Shown here: one piece after another, positions 1 to 10,189 of the stretch
Layout of the letters: every line of letters begins with the position of its first letter
Position numbering within the stretch: position 1 is the stretch's first letter
DNA from: Cryptomeria japonica
Taxonomy: Eukaryota > Streptophyta > Pinopsida > Cupressales > Cupressaceae
Assembly: GCF_030272615.1 (NCBI RefSeq)
Contig: NC_081415.1
Location: forward strand, 108,690,406-108,754,405
Reading direction: 5' to 3'
Length of the DNA stretch: 64,000 nt
Translations under genes and position numbers: made by a program
Notes under the pieces: model-generated
What the model saw: the letters and a program-made list of their open reading frames with translations, nothing else
Database searches by the model: none
What the model was told of the DNA's origin: nothing

Positions 1-20
1 AAAATTTTTTCAATTCTGAA

Positions 21-202
21 CACAGACGCGCCTGTATACTTCACAGACACGATTTCCTAACATAGACATGGTTCTGTTTAACACAGAAGTGCTTCTGAGA
101 TTTTTGCAAAGTGTAATGTTGATTCTGGGAACACAGATGCATTTTTGCCCTTCATAGATGCGGCTATACAACACAGATGCTATTATGTTAGACACAGACG
201 CG
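21..202 (-). repeat. Array of degenerate CACAGACGCG motifs, about 20 bp period
   Basis: Variants of CACAGACGCG start at 21, 42, 61, 82, then 132, 153, 172 and 193. The steps are 21, 19, 21 in both halves, separated by a 50 bp gap. The core is kept while the 9-11 bases between cores vary. The array lies in the family A leader and is poorly kept in the right-hand copy, where only two degraded cores remain near 62210-62240. Confidence 0.75.
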
Positions 203-294
203 TTTTTGCAAAATTTGTGCAATTTTTTCCAATCTGTGAATTCATTTTTTTGTGACCAAATCTGACTGTTTGACTATTTTTCGTGACAAGAGGA

Positions 295-1310
295 CACAAT
301 GTTGATGAAGACCCAATGTTTGCAAGTGTCCAGACTCAAAATGACTCCAAAAAAAGTGTGCTGTTTGATGTAAAAAATGTTTTGCATACACTTGAAGACA
401 CAAAAGACACAATGTTTTGCTGTTTGGTCTTGAATGTTTTGAATGTTTTAAAATAAGTCAAGCACAATTCTTATGGTTGGCCAAGACAATAGTTGTTGAT
501 CCCACATGGGGTTTTACCCCCAAGGCTACGCTATTCAGAGCGGATACTTAGATGCTTGACCTCACTAGCTCCACCCTCGGCACTCACTTCTCGGGTCAGC
601 CAAGCATCAGTCCCCACGAAAACTCCCCATGGTGAACTTTGTATCTCTACTAAGAAACGTATGTGTGTGGGTCGCTACCAGAGGTCCAACTTCCTGCCCC
701 AACAACTAGAAGGATTTGGGCTTCTAAAACAAAAAGGTGCTAGTAAGGGCATCCGCTCGTGTGGCCATACATGCGACACTTTCAGCTCTGTAAATACAGA
801 AGGCTCCTAGCTGGTAGGGCTTACGCCCTACAACTGATCAAATAAATTTGATCAAACGGGTTTATGGGGAGACATAGTGTCGGTATGAACTAATCAGCAC
901 ACGTTATCCATAGTTTTCACCATGAATACAGTTGTTTATAGTGGTTTGAAAGAGGTGGGTTTTCCTCGCTACCACTTGGGTCGTTCTCTTCTCACTAGTA
1001 GTCCTAATGACCACACGGGAAGACATGCCCCTCTAAAGATTAAACAAAAAGAGCCTATTGCTCAAAACACAAAAGACAATGATTCAATTTTAGTGCACCA
1101 ATTGAAGTGTTTGCTAGTCTATGAAAACAAGGCACACAATAAAAATCCAAAAAACCCTTGCCAAGGAACTACAACAAAGAGTTGTTAGTAGTTTGGATTT
1201 GTTTCAAATAATCACCCCTTCCTGCAAGCACACAAGTTAGGTAAATTTTTAAACCCAAAAGACTTTGTGAAAAATAGGGGCCTTCAACCAAACGATTTTG
1301 CTTTCAAGAC
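295..1310 (-). other. Leader block conserved between the two family A copies
   Basis: This segment is the inverted match of about 61120-62140, including long near-identical runs such as that around 830-1010. It contains an antisense reading frame (493-810 here, 61722-61910 in the other copy) whose translations are alike (both contain SLAPPSALTS- or PLAPPSALTS-type sequence). The differences I can see are mostly amino-acid changing, so I do not call it a gene. Function is unknown. It may be a packaging or regulatory part of the leader. Confidence 0.7.
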
Positions 1311-1429
1311 AAGCTGCACCAATTTTGTTAGCTAGCTCTGAAAATGTTAGCTCAAAATAAAACAGATCTGAAACATTAAATGCAAAATCCAAAATCAAAT
1401 CAATAAACCCAAAATTTGAAATCGGTGAA

Positions 1430-1579
1430 CATAGACGCGATTATCTTAGACACAGACACGACTTTCTGACGCAGACGCGGTTCTGTGCGACACAGACGTG
1501 GATCCAGAACGCAGACGCGATTTTTGGACACAAACGCGTCTAAAAACACCGTAGACGTGACTTTAGAACACAAACGTGG
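1430..1579 (-). repeat. Second CACAGACGCG array, alternating 21/19 bp steps
   Basis: Cores start at 1430, 1451, 1470, 1491, 1510, 1529, 1550 and 1569, giving steps of 21, 19, 21, 19, 19, 21 and 19. Related degraded cores continue to about 1690. The steps are not multiples of three, so this is not a peptide repeat. It lies in the family A leader about 200 bp from the PBS. Confidence 0.75.
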
Positions 1580-1776
1580 TTTTCAGAACCTGCAAAATAA
1601 AATACTGCTGATAACACCGACACGATTCCAGATGTCGCAGATGCGCTAGAAAGTCAAAAACGCGATCCGAAAGTATGCAGACGCAAAAATATCAAAATGC
1701 TGCCGAAAATGTCAGATCTGCAACTTCAAAACACAAAATCTGCAACAAGGATGTTAAATGCAAAAAAGGGACAAGA

Positions 1777-1797
1777 GTCCCACCGGGCGTGCCAAAA
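1777..1797 (-). other. Primer-binding site of family A
   Basis: Immediately after the LTR the minus strand reads TTTTGGCACGCCCGGTGGGA. Plant Ty3/gypsy elements commonly carry a tRNA-complementary PBS beginning TGG at this spot. The matching site of the right copy is TTTTGGTATGCCCGGTGGGA. I do not name the primer tRNA. Confidence 0.75.
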
Positions 1798-2564
1798 TGT
1801 TTATGGTGAAAATGGATAACAATAATAACGATATTGAAAGGCTAAATGAATTCAACCACAAAACCCTAGCCTGACAACAACAAAGATCCACCATAACATA
1901 TGAAGATTACCTAAAATAATGCAAATCAAATGAAATCACAAAGATTATACCATCACATGTCCAATAGGGTTTGAATCTCCATTCTTCCTATCTCCATTGA
2001 TCTTGCTTGATATATTTGCTCTCAGATTTTAAGTGCACAAGAGCTCAACAAAGAACAGAATATGGTTGCAAGTAGGATCGTAGTGTAGTCAAGTGCTTAA
2101 AATGATTAGCTAGGGTTTGATAATGAAGGAAGCATCTCCTTATATAGAAGACACAATATGAAATGGAGGGATAAGATTGAGAGGTGTAAAAGGAGGTCGG
2201 CTATGATTAGAGGGTAGGTAGAGGAAATAATAAAAATAATGAAAGAGGTAGGTAGTGTAGGAATTAAGAGATGAATGACATGTGTCATGGGTAGAAAAGG
2301 TTAATGAATTAATTAAATAAATAAAGATTTATTTAATTAATAGAAGAAGTGGGATAATTAAATAAATAAGATATTTATTTAATTAGGAAAAAGGACAATT
2401 TAAATAAATAAATATATTTATTTAAATGAGAAATAAGGCTAGAAGAGGATAAATGAATTAATTAAATAAATAAAGATTTATTTAGTTAATAGAAGAATTA
2501 AGCTTAGATAATTAAATAAATAAAATATTTATTTAATTATCCATGACAATTTTAGGTGTCTACA
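1798..2564 (-). repeat. Family A LTR (5' LTR of minus-strand element)
   Basis: On the minus strand it begins TGTAGACACCTAAAATTG and ends ATAAACA, directly followed by the PBS. The U3 part (about 2290-2550) consists of AT-rich blocks in which TTAATTAAATAAATAAA and its inverse alternate, so it can fold on itself. A TATATAAGGAGATGC promoter box (reverse complement at 2132-2146) has the same sequence and relative place as in the 59279 copy. Length is 767 bp against 842 bp in that copy. Confidence 0.85.
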
Positions 2565-2778
2565 CCACCAAATGGAAGAGATAGGGAAATTAAGACCATG
2601 CTAAAGAGATTGGTCATACCAAGTGAGGTGTTAGGAAACTATTTACTAAGGTTTTCCAAATACTATTAAATGATTCTATCTCTAAATTTTTGCTTACATA
2701 GTCTAATATTTAATTACAATCGTAATGTATAATGTTGAATCTCCAAAGTTCTTGAAATAGGTAAGTTGGACACCCATT
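2565..2778. other. Flank of family A insertion, no gene seen
   Basis: AT-rich sequence starting CCACC after the LTR. I see no coding frame or repeat that I can support. Confidence 0.5.
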
Positions 2779-3640
2779 GGTGCAGTAGCACCTAGCTTTT
2801 AACCATTTTTTATGCATTTTCTACATTTTGATGTGATGATCCATATTTTGGATTAGGTGTTTGAATAATGGACTACTCAGAGGTCCACATGTGTGTTTGA
2901 TAGTCATTTGAAGGATGATTGTCACCTAGGTTGTTACTTTTCTCAAATCTGGCCTATCAGCCCTTGTAAGCCTAAAATGGCATAAATTTGCATTATGATG
3001 TAAAATGACTTGTAAATCCTCATTAGGCATTTAGGAATGTCATTTTAATGTTAGGAAGTCATGTTAGGAGGTTCATTATAAGTAAAAATGCATAAAAGGC
3101 AAAAATTCACATTTGAGAAAAAGTTGTCATTGTTGCTTGACAACTTTTTGCAACTTTTTGAGCAACTTTGCATTTTTTGAGAAAAATGGTGGTTAGGAAA
3201 CCGATGAAGAGTTGGTTAATACCAAAATGGCATATAAAATTCTTTGAGAATGATTCTACATGGGTTGGAACATTTATGAGCAAATTTGAATAGATTTAGA
3301 AGACAATTTCCAGATTTTACCTTGTAATTTTGTCATTTTTGTAGTAGCAGTTTGTACCAAATGGATTGACCTTGTGACTATTCTTTCATGGTGGTTTATT
3401 GTATGTTATTTTATTGCTCAGTAGGTGTTTTTAATTTCTTTTAGTGCAGGTTTGAGGTGTGTTTACAAATTTGTATTGCTCTTGGCTTGAGCAAGGGTTC
3501 ATGAGCCTAGTCATGGTTCCAACTTGAAATCCCTTGGAAGTGCATTCAAAGATGTTTTCAATGCCTTATAATTCCATTAGCATGGTTGTGGAAAGTTACA
3601 TTTGTGAAAGAAAGTCTTCTCTTCATAAAGTACGGCTAGG
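2779..3640 (+). repeat. LTR-like relic related to the chromovirus LTR
   Basis: It starts TGGTGCAGTAGCACCTAG, close to the chromovirus LTR start TGGTGCAAGAGCACCTAG (minus strand at 54315). Both carry an AGTTGTCAT...TGACAACTTTTTGCAACTTT hairpin-like element several hundred bases later. The remaining sequence is diverged, and neither an end nor a second LTR was found, so the right boundary is approximate. Confidence 0.35.
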
Positions 3641-3644
3641 GCAT

Positions 3645-3873
3645 GCTAAGGGTTGGCACTAAATAGGGACTACATGAGGAAGTTTCATCATGATAGTATT
3701 GGGATCCTTATAAAGACATTCTTTGGGCCTATGTGATAGACTTTGATATTTATTATCACATATTAAGTTTCCATGGAAGATTGGAACTGTAAACAATATA
3801 TGAAGAGGAGCTTAATTACCATAATTATCAAATTTGAGCTATCGGTGTAAGTTACCCTGACAAGACCAACTTG
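3645..3873 (+). repeat. Direct repeat, copy 1 (about 230 bp)
   Basis: It runs from GGGCATGCTAAGGGTTGGCA to the GGTGTAAGTTACCCTGAC region and matches 4165-4398 with scattered differences. The starts are about 520 bp apart, consistent with an old tandem duplication of a 520 bp unit. The frame at 3871-4188 spans the space between the copies and ends in the second one. I do not recognise its product and do not call it a gene. Confidence 0.7.
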
Positions 3874-4164
3874 GAAATTAAATATGAGGAGTGTAAGGGT
3901 ATTGTCAATCATGGATTCTCAAGTGTGGTAGATGATACAGGGGTAATAAAGGACAAAAACCAATGGATCACCGAATGCAGATCCCTACTCAGTTCAACCC
4001 TTAGTGTTACCCGTGCAGATACGTTGGATATGAATGAAACAAGGGAACAAGTTGAGAATTTTGTTACAATAGAGATAGCGGTCAGAGACATTATCAGGAA
4101 GTATGCTACAGTACCAGGAAAACCCTACTATGACCTATTTTTTAGAATTGTACAAGTACTGCCA

Positions 4165-4398
4165 GGGCATGCTAAGGGCTGGCATTGAATAGGGACTACA
4201 TGAGGAATTTGCATCATAATAGTATTGGGATCCTTATAGGGCATTCTCTGGGCATATGTGATGGCCTTTGTCATTTATTAGCATGTATGAAGTTTCCTTG
4301 GAGGGTTTCAAGTGCAAATGATATAAGAAGAGGAGCTTGATTATTAAAATTGTCAAATTTAAGCAATCGGTATAAGTTACCCCGACTAGACCGACTAG
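4165..4398 (+). repeat. Direct repeat, copy 2 (about 230 bp)
   Basis: Partner of 3645-3873. It is followed by sequence rich in CATCGG/ATCGGT words (4400-4760). Similar words recur at 6960-7700, so the two areas may derive from one old repeat family. Confidence 0.7.
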
Positions 4399-4639
4399 CA
4401 TAGACCATGAAAGAACCTATCGACATAACATTCACACATCAGGGGCATGCAAAAAATGTTATGCCGATAATTGATGAGATTTTTGGCACATCTTACACCA
4501 ATGAAGGAGAATGCAAAGTAGAGGTCAACGATGTCATCGGGTCATTGAAGAATGTCATCCCATGCTACTTTGATACCCAATGGGCTAGACGACAAAGGCG
4601 GTATCATCGACATAACTTACTCCGATGAGGCAATACCAA

Positions 4640-5369
4640 AAGGTAGAAATACTAATTCATCGAGATAACAAAAATCATCGGTGAGAGGAGTTTTCAGTTA
4701 CGCCGATACTCGATGAGGAAGACAAAGCCGGACACAGAAGACGAAGATAAGGTTATCAGTTTTTTTCCACCATATATATTGAAATCCTCCAATTTCTTAC
4801 TGAGCCATAATAGAAACTCAATTGTGCTACAAAAATTTAATTTTATTTGTAGTCATATATATTGAAATTCTTGAGTTTGATGTTATAGAACAACTTCATG
4901 CACATACAATCAAAAACATATGTTTTTTCACCATATATAATGAAATGCTAACAACAATTTCAAAACAGGGAAGATAAGAGTATCAGTTGGTGTCAACAAT
5001 TTTTATTTTTGTCCGGTAAAGCTATATTTTATATTAATTCTGAAAATGTTTGCATTCTAAAAGAAAAACCTCCATGGCTAGCCGACTAGACTATCGAAGC
5101 TGGTATACATAACGGTCCATACATAACATATTCAAAAACATTTAAAAAAAAAAACCACAGTGCTTGCTTCAAAAAAGGCTGTATGTTCCATCTCGCTACT
5201 CCATGTGAATAGTGACCATGCCCTCTTCCACATCCATCACTTCCATGTTCCTAACTTGGTTCATTTTTGTCTCCTTGCTGGAGCCTTCTTCGAACTACAA
5301 CACACGACCCTTCTTAGTTGTTCCTCTTCCACAAGTTTGACCTCGTCATTTTGTGCATGTAGGATTTAT
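4640..5369. other. No gene seen; AT-rich, repeated ATATATTGAAAT words
   Basis: Contains three diverged CATATATATTGAAAT-like segments (about 4783, 4853 and 4932) and a short A run at 5146-5154. No supported gene. Confidence 0.5.
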
Positions 5370-5912
5370 TCATTGCACAAGTGCTCTATATTCTGACCAA
5401 GGTCCCCATTTTTCCATCTCCACATGCACTTTCCAGACATCGACCATCTCAAGGTATTGCACAATACCATACATTCCAGCCTATGCTACACTTCTTCTCG
5501 CCTCTTTATCAAATGTGGTGCTCTAGAGAAAGAATGGTCGTAAGGGAGGAGTGAATTCACTCATGTGAATCCACGCTCCGTCCACACTTTCAAAGCCATC
5601 CATGTCTCGTGCCAAACCTAATAAAGCTTCCATTCCCCCTAGCTATTCCTTCTTGACACACCTGTTCATGATTTCTCTAACTTTCACAACAGGTCGGAGC
5701 TATAGACACCATGCCATAAATAGAGACACTATGTCCGCATTCATTCTATACTTCCATCCACTATCTACGTACTCAGGTCCAAGGATCAACTTCACCGCAT
5801 AAAGGAATGCGGTGTCTTCATAGATAAATAGGTTCATCAACTTATCATCGCTTATTCATCCCCAAAATGCGACCTGTGTTTTGCTTGTCTCTAAAGAAAA
5901 GTTGGCCTCCAT
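5370..5912 (-). pseudogene. Decayed reading frame of unknown family, stops nearly all TAG
   Basis: On the minus strand one frame stays open from an ATG at 5912 to a TGA at 5372 except for five stops: TGA at 5858, then TAG at 5702, 5645, 5525 and 5483. The translation looks like real protein, with segments such as GPEYVDSGWKYRMNADIV and DGAWIHMSEFTPPLRPF. A second frame just upstream (about 5880-5960) also reads protein-like (CPFWNHRYLDFKYGGQLFF), so a frameshift near 5870 is possible. I do not recognise the family. All four TAGs could come from CAG codons by C-to-T change. It is probably part of an old mobile element, but this is inference. Confidence 0.5.
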
Positions 5913-6354
5913 ATTTGAAATCAAGATACCTGTGATTCCAAAATGGACATGCAAATTTGTCAAACTAACAGTGACGTCTATAAATTATTTGAATTTTTAT
6001 CAACCTATGCGTTAATTTTTTAGTGCTTTCTAATAACTAAATTCATCTACCACATGCTCCATATTATTCTGGAATCTAAGTACTTGTATTCTGCACCATA
6101 GTCTGTGGACATTTTTGTACACTTACACATATCCATATCATGCTATCCTACAAAGACCTTGGATTCATATGACACACACAACTAATAGAAAGTTTCATTT
6201 TTGATATCAACTAACAAGGCTTGTTATGCGCTTTCACGCATGACCTCTCCAAAACAGTAGTACGCAATGACTAACATGCCTGTTAGTCGCATGTTTTACA
6301 CCATTGATTTTGCAATCAATAGGCAATGCTTGACTAACACAATGCTAACACACT

Positions 6355-6520
6355 ATAAAATAGGTTCTCCCGCTCCAAAGCGGACCTTTCGTACAACGTG
6401 TTAGCGACAGGTTAGTCAATCGCAGCCATTAATTCCAAAATCGACGATGTAAAATGCTCTACTAACACAAGTGTTAGTAAATCCATACTATCATTTTCGA
6501 GCCGTAATAGATGCCTTCGA
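6355..6520 (+). repeat. Dispersed repeat, copy 1 of 3
   Basis: Shares GACCTTTCGTACAA, GGTTAGTCAATC, CAAAATCGA and a CATTTTGGAGCC-like end with 6718-6875 and 7690-7825, in the same order and orientation. A TGTTAGT/ACTAACA pair inside each copy makes small palindromes. Confidence 0.7.
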
Positions 6521-6717
6521 TGCAGAATCTGCTCCCATGGGGCCGAAGCCTTTAATATGCAGAGTTAATATTGCATGTTAAAGCTGCAAAGAAGTCAATT
6601 TTTTTAATGTATTTGATTAAGTATATTAAATTTTGTATTTATTTTATTTTTTAATAAATCTATTTATGTAAATATATTTTGATTGAGATAGTGTGTATTA
6701 GTTTATAAGTTTTATTT

Positions 6718-6875
6718 TCTGGCTTCAAAATGGACCTTTCGTACAATGTGTTATTGATAGGTTAGTTAATCACAATCGTTAATTGCAAAATCGATGGTGT
6801 ATAACACGCGACTAACATGCATGTTAGCCAATCCATACTATCATTTTGGAGCTAGAATAGACACATCCGCATCTC
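6718..6875 (+). repeat. Dispersed repeat, copy 2 of 3
   Basis: Same block order as 6355-6520. The palindromic core is ACTAACATGCATGTTAG at about 6812-6828. The AT-rich 6540-6717 separating it from copy 1 has no supported gene. Confidence 0.7.
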
Positions 6876-7179
6876 AGGAAACATAATGAGAAAGGGTGCC
6901 CTTATGGATGGAAGAAGTTCCTATTTGATTATTAATCTTTTGTATCGTGAAGAGGAAGTAAAAATTACAAATAATGGAAAGTTACACTATCGGGCTAAGT
7001 CACCCCGATAAAAACATAGGCAACAAATACTAGCTTTTGATCAACGTATCATATATCGATAAGAATGCATGGAAATCCAAGGTCAGACCTATCAGTATTA
7101 GTCTCATCGATTATAGTATGGAGTCAATGATGGTTATATCAGAGAAGCATATAGCGATAAGGCTCATCGATATAGTGAA

Positions 7180-7305
7180 CATAAGCGACAAAAGCATAAA
7201 ATTGTCTTGCTGATAACTGATGAGGCTATCGGTAAGACTTATAGTGAAAATGTCCATCGGTGAAGGTAGTACCAAAAAGAAAGTCATCAGGGAAATAATG
7301 TTAGT
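7180..7305 (+). repeat. Direct repeat pair, copy 1 (about 130 bp)
   Basis: Runs from ATAAGCGACAAAAG to AATAATGTTAGT and matches 7540-7680 at a distance of about 360 bp. It flanks the foldback structure on its left side. Confidence 0.75.
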
Positions 7306-7310
7306 TAATT

Positions 7311-7449
7311 TTGCCATTTTGCGGGACAAAAGGAAATGGCGGCTAGGCAGTCCATGAATTAGCAAAAGCGACTAACATGCCATGTTAGTCGATTTTGCTG
7401 ATTCGCGGACTGCTTGGCTGCCATTTCCTTTTGTCTTGCGAAATGACAA
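7311..7449. repeat. Foldback: 69 bp inverted repeat with 1 bp spacer
   Basis: Arms are 7311-7379 and 7381-7449 and match at roughly 83% by eye. The centre is the palindrome CGACTAACATG-C-CATGTTAGTCG. A third copy of the right arm follows at about 7466-7534 in direct orientation. No transposase or target duplication was recognised, so a MITE is possible but unproven. Confidence 0.75.
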
Positions 7450-7539
7450 AAGCGACTAACACACTATGTTAGTCAATTTTGTTGATTCGCGGACTGCCTA
7501 GCCGCCATTTCCTTTTGGCCTGCAAAATGGCAAAATCGA

Positions 7540-7680
7540 CATAAGCGACAAAAGTAGAAAATTGTCTTGCCGATAACCGATAAGGCTATCGGTAAGACTT
7601 ATATCGAAAAGCGCAATAGTGAAAATGTCCATCGGTGAAGATTGTAGCGAAAAGAAAGTCATCAGGGAAATAATGTTAGT
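7540..7680 (+). repeat. Direct repeat pair, copy 2 (about 140 bp)
   Basis: Partner of 7180-7305 with a roughly 15 bp addition near TATCGAAAAGCGC. It flanks the foldback structure on its right side. Confidence 0.75.
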
Positions 7681-7689
7681 CACTTGTTT

Positions 7690-7825
7690 CGCACCATCGA
7701 ACCTTTCGTACAACACGATAACAACGTGTTAGTCAATCACAACCATTTATTGCAAAATCGATGGTAAATCCATTCTGCCATTTTGGAGCCAGAACAGACA
7801 CGTCCATTTTGGAGCTAGAAGCATG
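7690..7825 (+). repeat. Dispersed repeat, copy 3 of 3
   Basis: Same blocks as the two copies above, with the CCATTTTGGAGC segment itself doubled at its end (about 7779 and 7804). Confidence 0.65.
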
Positions 7826-7860
7826 TCCGAATAGCTTCACCCAGATGGGACTGACCAAAA

Positions 7861-8070
7861 ACCTAACACCAATTCTAACCCTAACGCGGATAACCGTAAC
7901 CCGCCTTCTAACCCTAACCCGCCTACTAACCCTATCACCGCTAATCCTAACCCGCATTCTAACCCTAACCCACATTGTAACCTAACACCACTAAACCTGA
8001 CCTGCCTTCTAACACTGACGTAGCTTGTAACTGTAACGTGAATACCTAACACACATTCTAACCCAATCCC
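7861..8070 (+). repeat. Telomere-like CTAACCCTAACCCGCATT minisatellite
   Basis: Degenerate units of about 18 bp, mixing CTAACCCTAAC with CCGCNTT, run through this stretch. A further CTAACCCTAACGCG occurs near 8200. The word is CCCTAAC rather than the usual plant CCCTAAA, so this is more likely a minisatellite than a former chromosome end. Confidence 0.65.
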
Positions 8071-8403
8071 ATATGTCCAATCCAAAATCTATAGTCACAA
8101 AGATAAAAGGCCGACCCACTACCAGACTAACATGGATTGTTAGTCGGGAGTCGCGATGTAAGGCTTTTTGGAGCCAACAAACACGCATCCTGCATGGTAT
8201 CTAACCCTAACGCGACGGTTAGACAACCAAATTTTCTCCCTATATTGCCTCCAAAACAAGCAAATTTTCACACTACATATAAAGCAAAACAAGAAACAAA
8301 AACAAACAATGCAAACCTAGAATATACGCATCCATTATTTTTAATAAAATCCAAACACAAATAGGAAAAAGATGACTTGTAGAGGCCGATTTCCACATAC
8401 CTC

Positions 8404-8581
8404 ACGCCCTTCAAAAATGCAGCCTGCTTCAACAATCATACACCCTTAAAAAATGCAACCTGCTTCAACAATCAAACACCCTTCAACAACACAGCCTGCT
8501 TCTACAACAAGAGCCCTTTAGCAATGAGTTGCAACCTGCTTCTTCAATAATAGCACTTCAATAATGACTTGCAACCCGCCC
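8404..8581 (+). repeat. 36 bp tandem repeat
   Basis: Three consecutive 36 bp units (8404, 8440, 8476) contain the word CAGCCTGCTTCAACAA or close variants, followed by two degenerate units to 8581. Confidence 0.75.
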
Positions 8582-8668
8582 TTATGTTTTAATCATGCAT
8601 TAGTCTTCTTTTTTCCATGTTAGGCACAAAATGGCACCATGTTTTCTGAAATGAAGGTACATATTTTG

Positions 8669-8846
8669 GAAGCAGTGCCCTCTTTTTCCCGCCGGTATGT
8701 CATCTGAATGCGGTTTCTTAAATTGTCGGTGGTTTTTTTATTTTAAGGCTTTTTTTTGAAGCCCGCACCCTCTTTTTCTCGCCGGTCTGCCGTTCGAACG
8801 CGGTTTCTACACTTGCCACTGATTGTTTCTTTTTCATGGCTTTTAA
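8669..8846 (+). repeat. 89 bp tandem duplication
   Basis: Two adjoining units, 8669-8757 and 8758-8846, each run from GAAGC through CCCTCTTTTTC, CGCCGGT and GCGGTTTCT to a T-rich end. Confidence 0.7.
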
Positions 8847-9099
8847 TGTGCGTATTATGCACAACACACTGCCGCTAACCAGTAAGCGAGCCACGACCAT
8901 CCTCCGTCATGTCCACGTAGTTTCATGTGGCCCTGACGATTGAAACCAATGAGTCCACGACAAGTCCATGTCACATACTGTGGGTCCGGCCACTGCGCCA
9001 AATTGGCATGGTATGCATGTCTCAGACATGTATTTCGATGCATGTAATTGGTATGACAGGTCACTTTTGGAGCCAAATTAGATGAGTCCTATCATGTCA

Positions 9100-9590
9100 T
9101 TGTCTTTTGATCCATGTGATATCTTCCTCTTAATCCTAGCCCTCCATTGCCTTTTAATCTTGACCATCCATTTTTCTCCATCCAATTCTATAAATTGGGG
9201 TCTCCATCCCCTCATTTGATATCTCCAATTTCAGTAAGTTCATGCTACCACTTTGAGTCCAACAATCCATTCAAGTGCCCACACTATAGCCAAATTCCCT
9301 ACATATCCAAACTTAACTATTTTCATCCCATTTGAGCATCCATGATACATTCACTAGTCCAATCCTTTGATCCATTTATTGTGCACATTGGAGAGCCATC
9401 CACATCAATCCATTGAGCTAATCAAATCAGGTTGGAAAAGGGGCGCTACCTCAACCTCGTCGAGAGCTCAATCGGAGGAAGTAGGTAAAATTTGGGGAAG
9501 GTATAATGGTTAATTGATCTTTTTTAGTGTTTATGCTTTGCATTTTTGATCTCTCTAACCATTACGCATTCCTTAGATTTTTTCCCGTCT
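9100..9590 (+). repeat. Possible LTR fragment with TATA box
   Basis: CTATAAATTGGGG (TATA box at 9189-9195) is followed by TCTCCATCCCCTCATTTG, reminiscent of the TATAAATTGAGCATCCAATC arrangement in family B LTRs. No clear termini or second LTR were found. Confidence 0.25.
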
Positions 9591-9599
9591 CCACTATCG

Positions 9600-10150
9600 T
9601 TCAACTTAGATACTTAAATCAAATTCAAAACTTTGAATTGAGAAGATGAATAACCATGCACACGCTCCAAAGATAAAATATAAAATCACCACACTTCAAT
9701 GTCTTTATATTAACCTGGCAGCAAAATAGCAACAATTGTTCAAGTCTCTCTTATTAGTTACAAATTAAATGAGTAGACCTTATATAGATCTCCCCACAAA
9801 AAAGAGGGCCAAAATTGATCTAAAATGGATGGCTAAGAATAAGACAACTAAACTCTGATTAGGGTTATTTGTAACCAACTAACTAATTTCTAAAATCGGC
9901 CAATAGGAGATGAACATCTTTTTGACACAAACTTTGAGGAAAATTCCTCCAATGAGAAAATTGACACCACATGGAATCACAACAAACTTTCTTCTAGAAG
10001 CTTGTTTCCTTTATCTCTTTCCTTAGAAGCAAATTTAATGAATTTGGACATGATGCAATCAAACTCATCTTCTAGAAATTTTCCCATTCAGGTCCCAAGT
10101 CACTAATCATACCCACAAGTGTCATAAGTTATTGAATATCCTCCAATTAT
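9600..10150 (-). repeat. Possible minus-strand LTR fragment downstream of the 10-12 kb pseudogene
   Basis: A reversed TATATAAGG box sits at 9779-9786. Its place just beyond the minus-strand reading frame at 10190-12480 would suit a 3' LTR. Termini were not identified, so this is a suggestion only. Confidence 0.25.
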
Positions 10151-10189
10151 TCTTCTGAAAGTGATCCAGAAGTTCCAAAGAAGATACTT

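Larger units (their letters stand above)
1..2564 (-). mobile_element. Family A Ty3/gypsy-like element, 5' part (LTR plus leader), cut by window edge
   Basis: Read on the minus strand this is LTR, PBS and a leader running off the left edge. It is the inverted counterpart of the element that starts at 59279: the LTR start, the PBS region and most of the leader (about 295-1310 here, 61120-62140 there) align by eye. No coding sequence is inside the window. In the other copy gag begins about 2.6 kb after the LTR, so gag here would lie beyond position 1. The two copies have different outer flanks (CCACC here, GATAC there), so they are separate insertions. Assignment to Ty3/gypsy rests on the gag of the right-hand copy. 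Confidence 0.8.

Noticed and set aside
493-810. 105-codon frame antisense to the family A element
   Set aside because: Its counterpart at 61722-61910 differs mainly by amino-acid changes and has lost the ends. It is better explained by DNA-level conservation of the leader.
3871-4188. 105-codon open frame between direct repeats
   Set aside because: No recognisable motif. It ends inside the second repeat copy and nothing else supports coding.
7861-8070. True chromosome end
   Set aside because: The unit is CCCTAAC-based, degenerate and interrupted, with ordinary repeats on both sides.
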